Source: Candidatus Bathyarchaeota archaeon
Lineage (GTDB): Archaea > Thermoproteota > Bathyarchaeia > TCS64
Direction of reading: 5' to 3'
DNA: 5,427 nucleotides
Assembly (NCBI GenBank): GCA_030691555.1
Contig: JAUYEB010000121.1
Coordinates: 1-5,427 of the forward strand
Shown: positions 1 through 4,978 of the stretch, piece by piece
Layout of the letters: each line of letters starts with the position of its first letter
Position numbering within the stretch: position 1 is the first letter of the stretch
The notes under the pieces: model-generated
The model's input: only the letters and a program-made list of their open reading frames with translations
Told to the model about the DNA's origin: nothing
Database searches by the model: none
Position numbers and translations under genes: made by a program

Positions 1-249
1 GGGGCTGACGTCTAGGCTCCCGGGGAAGGCCATGTGGTGGACGCTGCACCCGGGGCGGATCACCGGGGCGACGAGGGTCTTGCCCATCTTCTCCGCGAGG
101 CGCTTCGCGAGGGCCTCGCCCATGAGGGAGTCGGTGGCGAGTGGGAGGTGGTGGCCGTGCTGCTCGATGGAGCCGACGGGGACGAGGACGGTCTTGTACC
201 CGTCCTTGAGCGCCTTCTCGACGAGGGGCCAGGTGAGCTCCTCAAGCAT
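1..249 (-). CDS. Creatininase-family amidohydrolase, second copy (3'-truncated by window edge)
   Basis: The visible 83 residues are the N-terminal third of a creatininase-superfamily protein, a family of metal-dependent amidohydrolases that includes creatininase, the deformylase ArfB of riboflavin/F420 synthesis and MftE. The family hallmark is intact: residues 25-40 read PVGSIEQHGHHLPLATD-like, with Glu29, His31 and Asp40 at the positions that bind the divalent metals in characterised members. HHMAFPGSL follows at 71-79, matching the family's H-x-x-F/x-G-T/S segment. The start is ATG at 249-247. It lies inside the end of the upstream paralogue, sharing ATGCTTGA, so the two reading frames overlap by 8 bp and translation is probably coupled. 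The nearest purine-rich stretch (GAGGAGGGGG) is about 18 nt upstream, too far for a normal Shine-Dalgarno site. The rest of the gene lies beyond position 1. Family assignment is firm; the substrate cannot be inferred. Confidence 0.9.
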   Translation of the reverse strand, partial: MLEELTWPLVEKALKDGYKTVLVPVGSIEQHGHHLPLATDSLMGEALAKRLAEKMGKTLVAPVIRPGCSVHHMAFPGSLDVSP

Positions 250-1213
250 GAGGGTGCCCGTGGTCGTCCCCCTCCTCGGCGTCCTCGTGGTCGTGGCATG
301 GCCCCTCTCCGCCGCATCCGCAGTCGCCCCCGTGCTCCTCGTGGCAGTTCGGGTCGCCGCAGCCGCAATCGTCGCGGTAGGCGGGCGGGGTGGGCACCTT
401 CTTCCACGTGTTTATGAAGTCGACGAGGAACTGGGTCGACTCCGCCGCCATGGCGTCCCCCTCCTCCACCGTCGCAGTGCGTGGATCGTTTATGCTGTAC
501 TGACCCGTCTTCGTTATGTCGTGGGTGTCGGGGCCGATGCTCGCGTTGAATATCTGGCTGACTATCTCGTAGTCGGGGCGGTCGGGGTTCATGAACTCCT
601 GTAGGTAGTCGGGGATGAGTGTGGGGTTCTCCCAGCCCTCTAGGCGCCACATCTCCACGAGCTCGGGGAAGTAGTGGAGGGCGTAGCTGGTCTCGCGTGC
701 GCAGCTGTGGACCTCAAGGTACCTCTGCATCCTCTCCTGTATCTTCTTGGCGAGCTCGGTGTTCCGCGGCCCGTGGGGGGTGGCGACCATGACGCGGTAC
801 TCGCGCTTCGCCATCTGGGCGGCGAGGTTCATTATGTTCTCGTTGCCGCCGTGGTAGTTGATGAGGACGAAGCGCTTCACGCCGTGGTAGGATAGGCTCC
901 GGATGGTGTCGAGGAGGATGTTGAGGAGGGTCTCGTGGCTGTACGTGACGGTGCCCGCGAACTCCATGTGGTGGGGGCTGTACCCCGCCCAAGTGGGGTG
1001 GAGGCAGACGCTGTTCGTCTTCTCCGCCACGTCGTGGATGAACTTGGCGACGCCTATGCTGTCGCACCCCAAGGGGAGGTGGACGGCGTGCTGCTCTATG
1101 GCGCCGATTCCGATGATGACCGTCGGCGCGGGGTCGCCGGCGAGCCAGTCCTCGAAGGAGGGGCGCGTGAGCTCCCAGAGCCAGTACCTGGAGAGTATAC
1201 CGTTCTCAGACAA
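242..1213 (-). CDS. Creatininase-family protein with Cys/His-rich C-terminal tail
   Basis: This is a creatininase-superfamily protein of 323 residues from the TTG start I favour. Residues 31-51 hold the first metal motif (IGAIEQHAVHLPLGCD), with Glu40, His42 and Asp51. INYHGGNEN at 118-126 holds His121. ARETSYALHYFPELV at 172-186 holds Glu174, where the family has its ETS segment. Two positions depart from the usual form: EQHG is EQHA, and the [TA]D before the metal Asp is CD. The family core ends near residue 275. A 43-residue tail (281-323) then carries 6 Cys, 7 His and 14 Asp/Glu and looks like a metal-binding appendage. The open frame extends to a TTG at 1270, but that start would lie at or before the likely transcription start. 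TTG at 1213 gives a normal short leader and starts MSENGIL. The gene overlaps the next creatininase gene by 8 bp, so the two form an operon. No substrate is evident; ArfB-like deformylase or another amidase are possibilities only. Confidence 0.88.
   Translation of the reverse strand: MSENGILSRYWLWELTRPSFEDWLAGDPAPTVIIGIGAIEQHAVHLPLGCDSIGVAKFIHDVAEKTNSVCLHPTWAGYSPHHMEFAGTVTYSHETLLNILLDTIRSLSYHGVKRFVLINYHGGNENIMNLAAQMAKREYRVMVATPHGPRNTELAKKIQERMQRYLEVHSCARETSYALHYFPELVEMWRLEGWENPTLIPDYLQEFMNPDRPDYEIVSQIFNASIGPDTHDITKTGQYSINDPRTATVEEGDAMAAESTQFLVDFINTWKKVPTPPAYRDDCGCGDPNCHEEHGGDCGCGGEGPCHDHEDAEEGDDHGHPHA
245..373 (-). other. Metal-binding-like tail, two imperfect DCGCG...CH repeats
   Basis: These codons specify residues 281-323 of the creatininase homologue. 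The tail contains two imperfect copies of a unit of about 15 residues, DCGCG-x(3-4)-CH-[ED]-[EH], starting at Asp282 and Asp297, followed by an acidic stretch and a closing HGHPHA. Cys lie at 283, 285, 290, 298, 300 and 306; His lie at 291, 294, 307, 309, 318, 320 and 322. CxC and CH pairs of this kind bind Ni, Zn, Co or Cu in metallochaperone and SlyD-type tails. The analogy is in composition only; no homology is claimed. Confidence 0.75.
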
Positions 1214-1243
1214 CGCGTATCGGGGAATGTGATGCGCGCCGAG

Positions 1244-1264
1244 GCTTAACCGTTGCTGGGCGCC
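1244..1264 (-). promoter_or_regulatory. Candidate promoter for the creatininase pair, sharing an element with hsp20
   Basis: Read on the minus strand, GGCGCCCAGCAACGGTTAAG lies 31-51 bp before the TTG start at 1213. Its first part nearly repeats the sequence just upstream of the hsp20 TATA box, and TTAAG falls where hsp20 has TATAAATA. If the two promoters align, transcription would begin near 1219, leaving a leader of about 6 nt. The TATA match is weak. The A/T-rich stretch at 1274-1290 is the alternative and would put the start near 1250-1260. Confidence 0.35.
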
Positions 1265-1274
1265 TCCCAAACCC

Positions 1275-1280
1275 TATATA
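1275..1280 (+). promoter_or_regulatory. TATA box for leaderless small membrane gene
   Basis: TATATA is centred about 26 bp before the ATG at 1304. That is the archaeal TATA-to-start distance, so transcription should begin at or next to the ATG and give a leaderless mRNA. No Shine-Dalgarno sequence is visible between the box and the ATG, which agrees. The neighbouring TTTTAAA (1284-1290) is too close to the ATG to be this gene's box, but could serve the minus strand. Confidence 0.6.
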
Positions 1281-1303
1281 TCATTTTAAACTGATGATAA
1301 CCC

Positions 1304-1435
1304 ATGGCCGAGCTTTACCTCGACCCGATGATAATCGTCGTCGCCGTGGCGATAATAATGTCGGTTGTTGGCTTCTTCGACCTCCTGCCGAGGGGCAGAC
1401 GGGCGGGGGCCGAGCAGGCGCCAATCACCCAGTGA
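1304..1435 (+). CDS. Small single-pass membrane protein, 43 aa, unknown function
   Basis: I do not recognise this gene. It encodes 43 residues beginning MAELYLDPMIIVVAVAI. Residues 8-28 are an almost unbroken hydrophobic run rich in Ile, Val, Ala, Met and Phe, long enough for one transmembrane helix. The short N-terminal part carries Glu3 and Asp7. The C-terminal part is polar and basic just after the helix (Arg30, Arg32, Arg33), so by the positive-inside rule the C-terminus should face the cytoplasm. Evidence that it is real: a well-placed TATA box with leaderless spacing, a stop only 30 bp before the convergent prenyltransferase stop, and a protein that is coherent as a membrane segment. 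It is divergent from the creatininase operon. Such proteins can be subunits of, or regulators for, larger membrane complexes, but nothing here names a partner. Its small size leaves some chance that it is not translated. Confidence 0.6.
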   Translation: MAELYLDPMIIVVAVAIIMSVVGFFDLLPRGRRAGAEQAPITQ

Positions 1436-1447
1436 CGAGGCACTCTC

Positions 1448-1462
1448 CCCTTCGTTTAAGGG
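1448..1462. terminator. Short inverted repeat between convergent genes
   Basis: CCCTT-CGTTT-AAGGG forms a 5-bp stem with a 5-nt loop in the 30-bp gap between the convergent small membrane gene and the prenyltransferase. It could mark the 3' ends on both strands. There is no long T-run after it on either strand, and archaeal termination depends mainly on T-runs, so the call is weak. Confidence 0.25.
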
Positions 1463-1465
1463 CGG

Positions 1466-2353
1466 TCAGAGCAGGAGGCTGAGCATGAATACCGTGTACA
1501 CGAGGGGGGTGATCCTCTCCATGAGCAGGAGGAAGCGCCCTCTGTCCGGCTTCATGAAGAAGTAGGCCGCGGCCCCGACGAAGAAGACGACGGCGCCGGC
1601 CGTGAGCGCCGTGTTTCCCAGCAGGTTCAGGATGTAGACGAGTATCCCCATGTGCAGCGCCAGCAGGCCGTAGAACAGGCTGTGCGCCCGCGGGTAGCCG
1701 ATCCTGACAGCCGTGGTGACGACGCTGGTCGCGGTGTCCTCCTCTATGTCGTCGAGCTGGTTCCGGAGCTCGAGTATGAGGGAGAGGTTGAAGACGCTGA
1801 GCAGGATGGGTAGGGTGAAGGCGTTGAAGCCCCTGGTGACGATGACGCCGTATAGGACTATGAGGGAGCCGAAGAACAGGCCGTGTGAGGCCATGTCGAG
1901 CACGGGGACGGCCTTGAGCCTGAAGGGCGGGGCGGAGTAGGCGCCGCTGAGGAGCAGCATTATGGCGTAGATTGTGAGGGCTCCACCGCCGAACCAGAGG
2001 CTGGTGACCGTCAGGCCCACGAGGGCGAGCAGTACGGAGAAGACGACCCCTCCCCCCATGCTTATCCTGCCCGAGGCGACCGGGTTCAGGGAGACCTTCG
2101 CCCCCAGCCTATCCCCCTCGTGGTCGAAGCAGTTGTTCACCGAGAAGGAGAAGCCGAGGTAGCAGGCGACGGTCACGAGGTAGAGGATGAAGTTGAGGTG
2201 CCCCGACGACAGGGTAACCGCGCCGACGCCCTGGAGGTAGCCGAGGATCGCCATCCCCACGTACCCGCCCCAGTCCTGCATCCTCACGTTGGCGAGGTAT
2301 CCGCGGGCTTGAGTCACGAAGCCGATGTCGGGCAGGTCCACGGGCAGAGTCAC
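1466..2353 (-). CDS. UbiA-superfamily membrane prenyltransferase
   Basis: This 295-residue, highly hydrophobic protein has the UbiA-fold signatures. Enzymes of this superfamily transfer a polyprenyl diphosphate to a lipid, quinone or porphyrin acceptor in the membrane. The first Mg-diphosphate motif is NNCFDHEGD at 73-81, with Asp77 and Asp81 of NDxxDxxxD kept but the ND aspartate replaced by Asn74. NPVASGRIS follows at 90-98, then YSAPPFRLK at 139-147. The second motif is DDIEED at 201-206 (Asp202, Asp206). About eight or nine transmembrane stretches fit the family fold. An in-frame TAG lies directly before the GTG start at 2353. A GTG at 2341, eight bases after GGTGA (2354-2350), is an equally plausible start and would give 291 residues. 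Candidates are an archaeal ether-lipid (digeranylgeranylglyceryl phosphate synthase-like) or a quinone-pathway enzyme; the sequence alone does not decide. It is monocistronic here, divergent from PEPCK. Confidence 0.88.
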   Translation of the reverse strand: MTLPVDLPDIGFVTQARGYLANVRMQDWGGYVGMAILGYLQGVGAVTLSSGHLNFILYLVTVACYLGFSFSVNNCFDHEGDRLGAKVSLNPVASGRISMGGGVVFSVLLALVGLTVTSLWFGGGALTIYAIMLLLSGAYSAPPFRLKAVPVLDMASHGLFFGSLIVLYGVIVTRGFNAFTLPILLSVFNLSLILELRNQLDDIEEDTATSVVTTAVRIGYPRAHSLFYGLLALHMGILVYILNLLGNTALTAGAVVFFVGAAAYFFMKPDRGRFLLLMERITPLVYTVFMLSLLL

Positions 2354-2371
2354 CTAGGGGTGTTGTTTGGT

Positions 2372-2385
2372 CTGAGAAGCCTCAG
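2372..2385. repeat. Small inverted repeat CTGAG-AAGC-CTCAG
   Basis: This is a perfect 5-bp inverted repeat with a 4-bp spacer, 19 bp upstream of the prenyltransferase start. It falls near the predicted start of that transcript, so it could be an operator half-site pair or a leader hairpin. It is short enough to arise by chance. Confidence 0.25.
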
Positions 2386-2390
2386 GTCCT

Positions 2391-2400
2391 TGATAGATAT
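2391..2400 (-). promoter_or_regulatory. Candidate TATA box for the prenyltransferase
   Basis: Read on the minus strand, ATATCTATCA is the A/T-rich stretch nearest the prenyltransferase. It would place transcription near 2370 and give a leader of about 17 nt to GTG 2353, or 29 nt to GTG 2341. The stretch at 2419-2427 read on the minus strand is an alternative, with a longer leader. Confidence 0.35.
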
Positions 2401-2418
2401 TCCGGTCTACAGATACTG

Positions 2419-2427
2419 TATATTATA
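2419..2427 (+). promoter_or_regulatory. Candidate TATA box for PEPCK
   Basis: TATATTATA is the best A/T-rich box upstream of PEPCK and predicts transcription near 2449 with a leader of about 59 nt. The predicted start falls inside the dyad at 2435-2462. A weaker box (GCTTATCG, 2471-2478) would start transcription near 2501. There the first ATG (2501) is out of frame with PEPCK and stops after 8 codons at 2525-2527, which makes that start less attractive. The box is nearly symmetrical and could also serve the minus strand. Confidence 0.45.
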
Positions 2428-2434
2428 CCCCAGC

Positions 2435-2462
2435 CGCGGCATTCCCGGGCCGGGTTGCCGCG
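2435..2462. promoter_or_regulatory. 28-bp dyad over predicted PEPCK transcription start
   Basis: CGCGGCA (2435-2441) and TGCCGCG (2456-2462) are perfect 7-bp inverted copies. Between them, CCCGG (2444-2448) and CCGGG (2450-2454) form an inner inverted repeat. The dyad starts 8 bp after the TATATTATA box and straddles the predicted start, which suits a repressor operator. If transcription instead begins further upstream, the same sequence would form a stable leader hairpin. No known archaeal regulator motif is recognised in it. Confidence 0.45.
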
Positions 2463-2507
2463 ACCGTTACGCTTATCGGTGGAGCGCCCAACCACTCTTG
2501 ATGGGTC

Positions 2508-4379
2508 ATGATCCCGGGCTCCCTTAGCAAAGTTCTGGACAAGCCGAGCCAAGAGAGGCTTGAGGGCCTCGGCAATCAACATGTCGTCGATCAGCTCGAC
2601 GGGTTCGTCAAGCTGTGTAAACCGGGGAAGGTTATGGTTCTGGGCGAGTCCCCCGAGGACGTCGCCTACGTCAGAGAGCTCGCCCTGAGCAAGGGGGAGG
2701 AGACGCCGCTGAAGATGGAGGGGCACGCGATCCACTTCGACGGCTACTACGACCTCGCGCGGGACACGGGGAGCACCAAGGTACTCACCCCGCCCGGGAT
2801 GAGGCTGAGCAAGAACATCAACACGATCAACCGGGATGAGGGGCTGAGGGAGATGCTCGGCCTCATGGACGGCTGCATGAGGGGCAAGGAGATGCTCGTC
2901 AAGTTCTACAGCCTCGGCCCGACGAGGAGCAGGTTCAGCCTCTGCGCCATGCAGGTCACCGACTCCGCGTACGTCTCCCACAGCGAGGACCTCCTCTATA
3001 GGCAGGGCTACGAGCAGTTCAGGAGGCTCAACGGAGGAAAAGACTTTTTCACCTTCCTCCACTCGGCGGGCGAGCTCGACGAGAGGAACGTCACCAAGAA
3101 CTACGGCAGCCGCCGCATCTACATCGACGTCACCGACGGCAAGGTCTACTCCGTCAACAACCAGTACGCGGGCAACAGCGTGGGGCTCAAGAAGCTGGCA
3201 CTGAGGCTGGCGATATACAAGGCGAACCACGAGGACTGGCTCGCTGAGCACATGCTCCTCATGGGCATCCACCCCCCGGGGAAGGACAGGGTCACCTACT
3301 TCGCGGGTGCCTACCCGAGCGCCTGCGGTAAGACGAGCACAGCCATGATCCCCGGGCAGAGCATAGTCGGCGACGACATCGCCTACCTCAAGGAGGATAA
3401 GGAGGGCTACTGCCGCGGCGTCAACATAGAGCAGGGAATCTTCGGAATCATACAGGACGTAAACCCAGTCGACGACCCCCTCATCTACAAGAGCCTCACG
3501 ACGCCGAGGGAGCTGATATTCAGCAACATACTGATCACTGACGGCGTGCCCTACTGGCTCGGGATGGGCAGGAACGACATCCCAGAGAAGGGCACCAACT
3601 TCTCCGGCGAGTGGTTCAAGGGGAAGAAGGACAAGGACGGGAACGAGATACCCTTCGCCCACGGCAACGCCCGCTACACGATGCGCCTCAGCGAGCTGGA
3701 GAACGTCGACCCCAAGTACAACGACCCGGTGGGCGTCGTCGTCGAGGGCGTCTTCTACGGAGGCCGCGACTCGGACACGAACGTCCCAATATCAGAGGCG
3801 CTGAGCTGGGAGCACGGCGTCTACCTCGGCGCCACGCTGGAGTCTGAGACGACCACCGCCATAATCGGCAAGACGGGCGTCAGGAGGCAGGACCCGATGG
3901 CGAACATGGACTTCGTCGTCGTCCCCCTCGCCACCTACCTCACCAACCACATAAAGTTCGGGAAGAAGCTCAGGCACAAGCCGCGCGTCTACGCCACCAA
4001 CTACTTCCTGCGCCACGAGGGCAAGTACACCAACACGAAGCTCGACAAGAAGATCTGGGTGCTCTGGGCCGAGGGAAGGGTGAAGGGCGAGTACGACGCC
4101 ATAAAGACCCCCATCGGCCTCATCCCCCACTACAGAGACCTCAAGCAGCTCTTCAAGACCGTCTTCAAACGCGACTACAGGGAGGAGGAGTACATACAGC
4201 AGTTCAGCATACGCATAACAAAGTACCTGGAGAAGATCGCACGCATGGAGCAGCTCTACAGGGACGAGCCGAGCATGCCGAGGGAGTTCTGGGAGACGCT
4301 CAACCAGCAGAAGAGGGAGCTCCAGGAGCTAAAGGTACGCACCGGGAAGGACTCCCTCCCCCCGATCTCCTTCATGTAA
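2508..4379 (+). CDS. pckG: Phosphoenolpyruvate carboxykinase (GTP), archaeal type
   Basis: This is a complete 623-residue GTP-dependent PEP carboxykinase, the length usual for archaeal members such as those of Thermococcales. It interconverts oxaloacetate + GTP and PEP + GDP + CO2 in the cytoplasm, linking the C4 pool to gluconeogenesis or, in reverse, fixing CO2. Visible motifs: QYAGNSVGLKKLALRLA at 219-235 (Tyr220, Asn223, Lys228/229, equivalent to the YGGNS...KK substrate and Mn site); WLAEHM at 244-249 with metal ligand His248; P-loop YPSACGKTSTAM at 269-280 with the reactive Cys273, Lys275 and Thr276; kinase-2 GDDIAY at 288-293; NARY at 387-390 with Arg389; and GGRDSDT at 418-424 with Arg420. 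IFGIIQDVNP (311-320) replaces the NGFFGVAPGT segment of animal and bacterial GTP enzymes, as in archaeal relatives. All expected catalytic residues are present. ATG 2508 gives MIPGSLSK; no clear Shine-Dalgarno site precedes it. It is divergent from the prenyltransferase and convergent with hsp20, 23 bp away. Confidence 0.96.
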   Translation: MIPGSLSKVLDKPSQERLEGLGNQHVVDQLDGFVKLCKPGKVMVLGESPEDVAYVRELALSKGEETPLKMEGHAIHFDGYYDLARDTGSTKVLTPPGMRLSKNINTINRDEGLREMLGLMDGCMRGKEMLVKFYSLGPTRSRFSLCAMQVTDSAYVSHSEDLLYRQGYEQFRRLNGGKDFFTFLHSAGELDERNVTKNYGSRRIYIDVTDGKVYSVNNQYAGNSVGLKKLALRLAIYKANHEDWLAEHMLLMGIHPPGKDRVTYFAGAYPSACGKTSTAMIPGQSIVGDDIAYLKEDKEGYCRGVNIEQGIFGIIQDVNPVDDPLIYKSLTTPRELIFSNILITDGVPYWLGMGRNDIPEKGTNFSGEWFKGKKDKDGNEIPFAHGNARYTMRLSELENVDPKYNDPVGVVVEGVFYGGRDSDTNVPISEALSWEHGVYLGATLESETTTAIIGKTGVRRQDPMANMDFVVVPLATYLTNHIKFGKKLRHKPRVYATNYFLRHEGKYTNTKLDKKIWVLWAEGRVKGEYDAIKTPIGLIPHYRDLKQLFKTVFKRDYREEEYIQQFSIRITKYLEKIARMEQLYRDEPSMPREFWETLNQQKRELQELKVRTGKDSLPPISFM

Positions 4380-4402
4380 GAATCAGGGACGGTTTTGCGA
4401 GG

Positions 4403-4867
4403 TCACTTGACCTCGACCCTGTGCTTCGCCTCGGGCTTGTGCCTCTTCGGCACCACGATCTTCAGCAGCCCGTTTGCGACGGTCGCCTCGGCCTCCTCAG
4501 GGATTATCTCCTCGGGGAAGGTGACGCTGCGGTAGACCCCCTCGTGGTTCCTCTCGTGGATGATGCACTTCTCAGTGTCCACGCTCTCCTCCTCGACCTC
4601 GGCGGACACCTCGACGGCGCCCTTGGTCATGTGGACCTGTACCGCCTCCTTCTGAACGCCGGGGACCTCGACGAAGACGTCGTAGTGGTCCCCCATGTCG
4701 TTTAGGTCGATCCTGGGGCCCTTCAACATGCTGTGGATGGCCTTGCCCTTCATGGGCAGCCACTGGGAGAGGAAGTTCTTCTTGAACTCCTCCATAGTGT
4801 TGTCGATCTCGCGGAGGGTCTCCTCCGGGACCCATCCCTTCATCTCCTTCTTCGACTCCATGGCCAT
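4403..4867 (-). CDS. hsp20: Hsp20 / alpha-crystallin small heat-shock protein
   Basis: This ATP-independent holdase binds unfolding proteins and assembles into large cytoplasmic oligomers. From ATG 4867 it has 154 residues. Residues 1-50 form a Lys/Glu/Met-rich N-terminal arm. The alpha-crystallin domain covers about 52-142 (starting RIDLND). It ends in the family hallmark ANGLLKIVVPK at 131-141. The C-terminus RVEVK supplies the [IV]-x-[IV] anchor (Val151-Val153) that docks on a neighbouring dimer. The open frame reaches a TTG at 4885, but GGTGA at 4876-4872 lies 4 bases before ATG 4867 and 10 before ATG 4861, and the TATA box predicts transcription near 4876. That rules out TTG 4885 and leaves either ATG. 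The gene is convergent with PEPCK; the 23-bp gap has only a TTTT run as a possible terminator. Its promoter shares a 16-bp element with the creatininase promoter. Confidence 0.95.
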   Translation of the reverse strand: MAMESKKEMKGWVPEETLREIDNTMEEFKKNFLSQWLPMKGKAIHSMLKGPRIDLNDMGDHYDVFVEVPGVQKEAVQVHMTKGAVEVSAEVEEESVDTEKCIIHERNHEGVYRSVTFPEEIIPEEAEATVANGLLKIVVPKRHKPEAKHRVEVK

Positions 4868-4871
4868 TTTT

Positions 4872-4876
4872 TCACC
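4872..4876 (-). promoter_or_regulatory. GGTGA ribosome binding site of hsp20
   Basis: GGTGA on the minus strand is complementary to the archaeal 16S 3' end. It sits 4 nt from ATG 4867 and 10 nt from ATG 4861, and it excludes the upstream TTG start at 4885. Because transcription is predicted near 4876, the site would lie at the very 5' end of the mRNA, so one of the two signals may be slightly misplaced. Confidence 0.5.
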
Positions 4877-4898
4877 GGGTTTCAATACGGAATGATTC

Positions 4899-4906
4899 TA
4901 TTTATA
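4899..4906 (-). promoter_or_regulatory. TATA box of hsp20
   Basis: TATAAATA on the minus strand is a near-ideal archaeal box A, centred about 36 bp before ATG 4867. It predicts transcription near 4876 and a leader of about 10 nt. The upstream flank AGCAACGG occupies the BRE position and recurs at the creatininase promoter. No known heat-shock regulator operator, such as a Phr site, is recognised. Confidence 0.7.
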
Positions 4907-4936
4907 CCGTTGCTAGGCGGCGGACCCGGCTAAAGG

Positions 4937-4946
4937 ATATAATAAG
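4937..4946 (+). promoter_or_regulatory. TATA box of the aminotransferase gene
   Basis: ATATAATAAG, preceded by the purine-rich AAAGG, is centred about 38 bp before ATG 4979. It predicts transcription near 4967 and a leader of about 12 nt. It lies 31 bp from the hsp20 box on the other strand, so the two divergent promoters sit back to back and could compete or be co-regulated. Confidence 0.6.
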
Positions 4947-4978
4947 CGTCGCCCCGATACCCTACGCTGGGGTTCCGG

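Noticed and set aside
32..650. Open frames on both strands across the left creatininase genes
   Set aside because: Translations are Arg/Gly/Pro- or Val-rich with no recognisable motif. The minus-strand frames of the two creatininase genes carry the metal motifs and explain the region.
1214..1270. N-terminal extension of the creatininase homologue to TTG 1270
   Set aside because: The extra 19 residues lie in the A/T-rich promoter neighbourhood, lack family similarity and would start at or before the expected transcription start. They cannot be excluded without 5' end mapping.
2411..2427. ATAC-T-GTAT and TATA-T-TATA small palindromes
   Set aside because: They are A/T-rich and explained by the TATA box itself; symmetry of this length is expected in such sequence.
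2463..2473. Third copy of the ACCGTT element upstream of PEPCK
   Set aside because: Only ACCGTT and scattered bases match, and the orientation and spacing differ from the creatininase and hsp20 copies.
2382..3662. 426-codon open frame on the minus strand opposite PEPCK
   Set aside because: It lies opposite the codons of a clearly real PEPCK. Its translation is a low-complexity Val/Leu/Ala/Glu/Asp mix with no domain, as expected when GC-rich codons are read in antisense. It would also overlap the whole control region.
3792..4130. 112-codon open frame on the minus strand inside PEPCK
   Set aside because: It is antisense to conserved PEPCK residues, has skewed Val/Leu/Glu/Asp composition, and has no promoter or ribosome binding site.
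4421..4705. Plus-strand open frame opposite hsp20
   Set aside because: It mirrors the alpha-crystallin domain codons, and its Leu/Val/Asp-rich product matches nothing I recognise.
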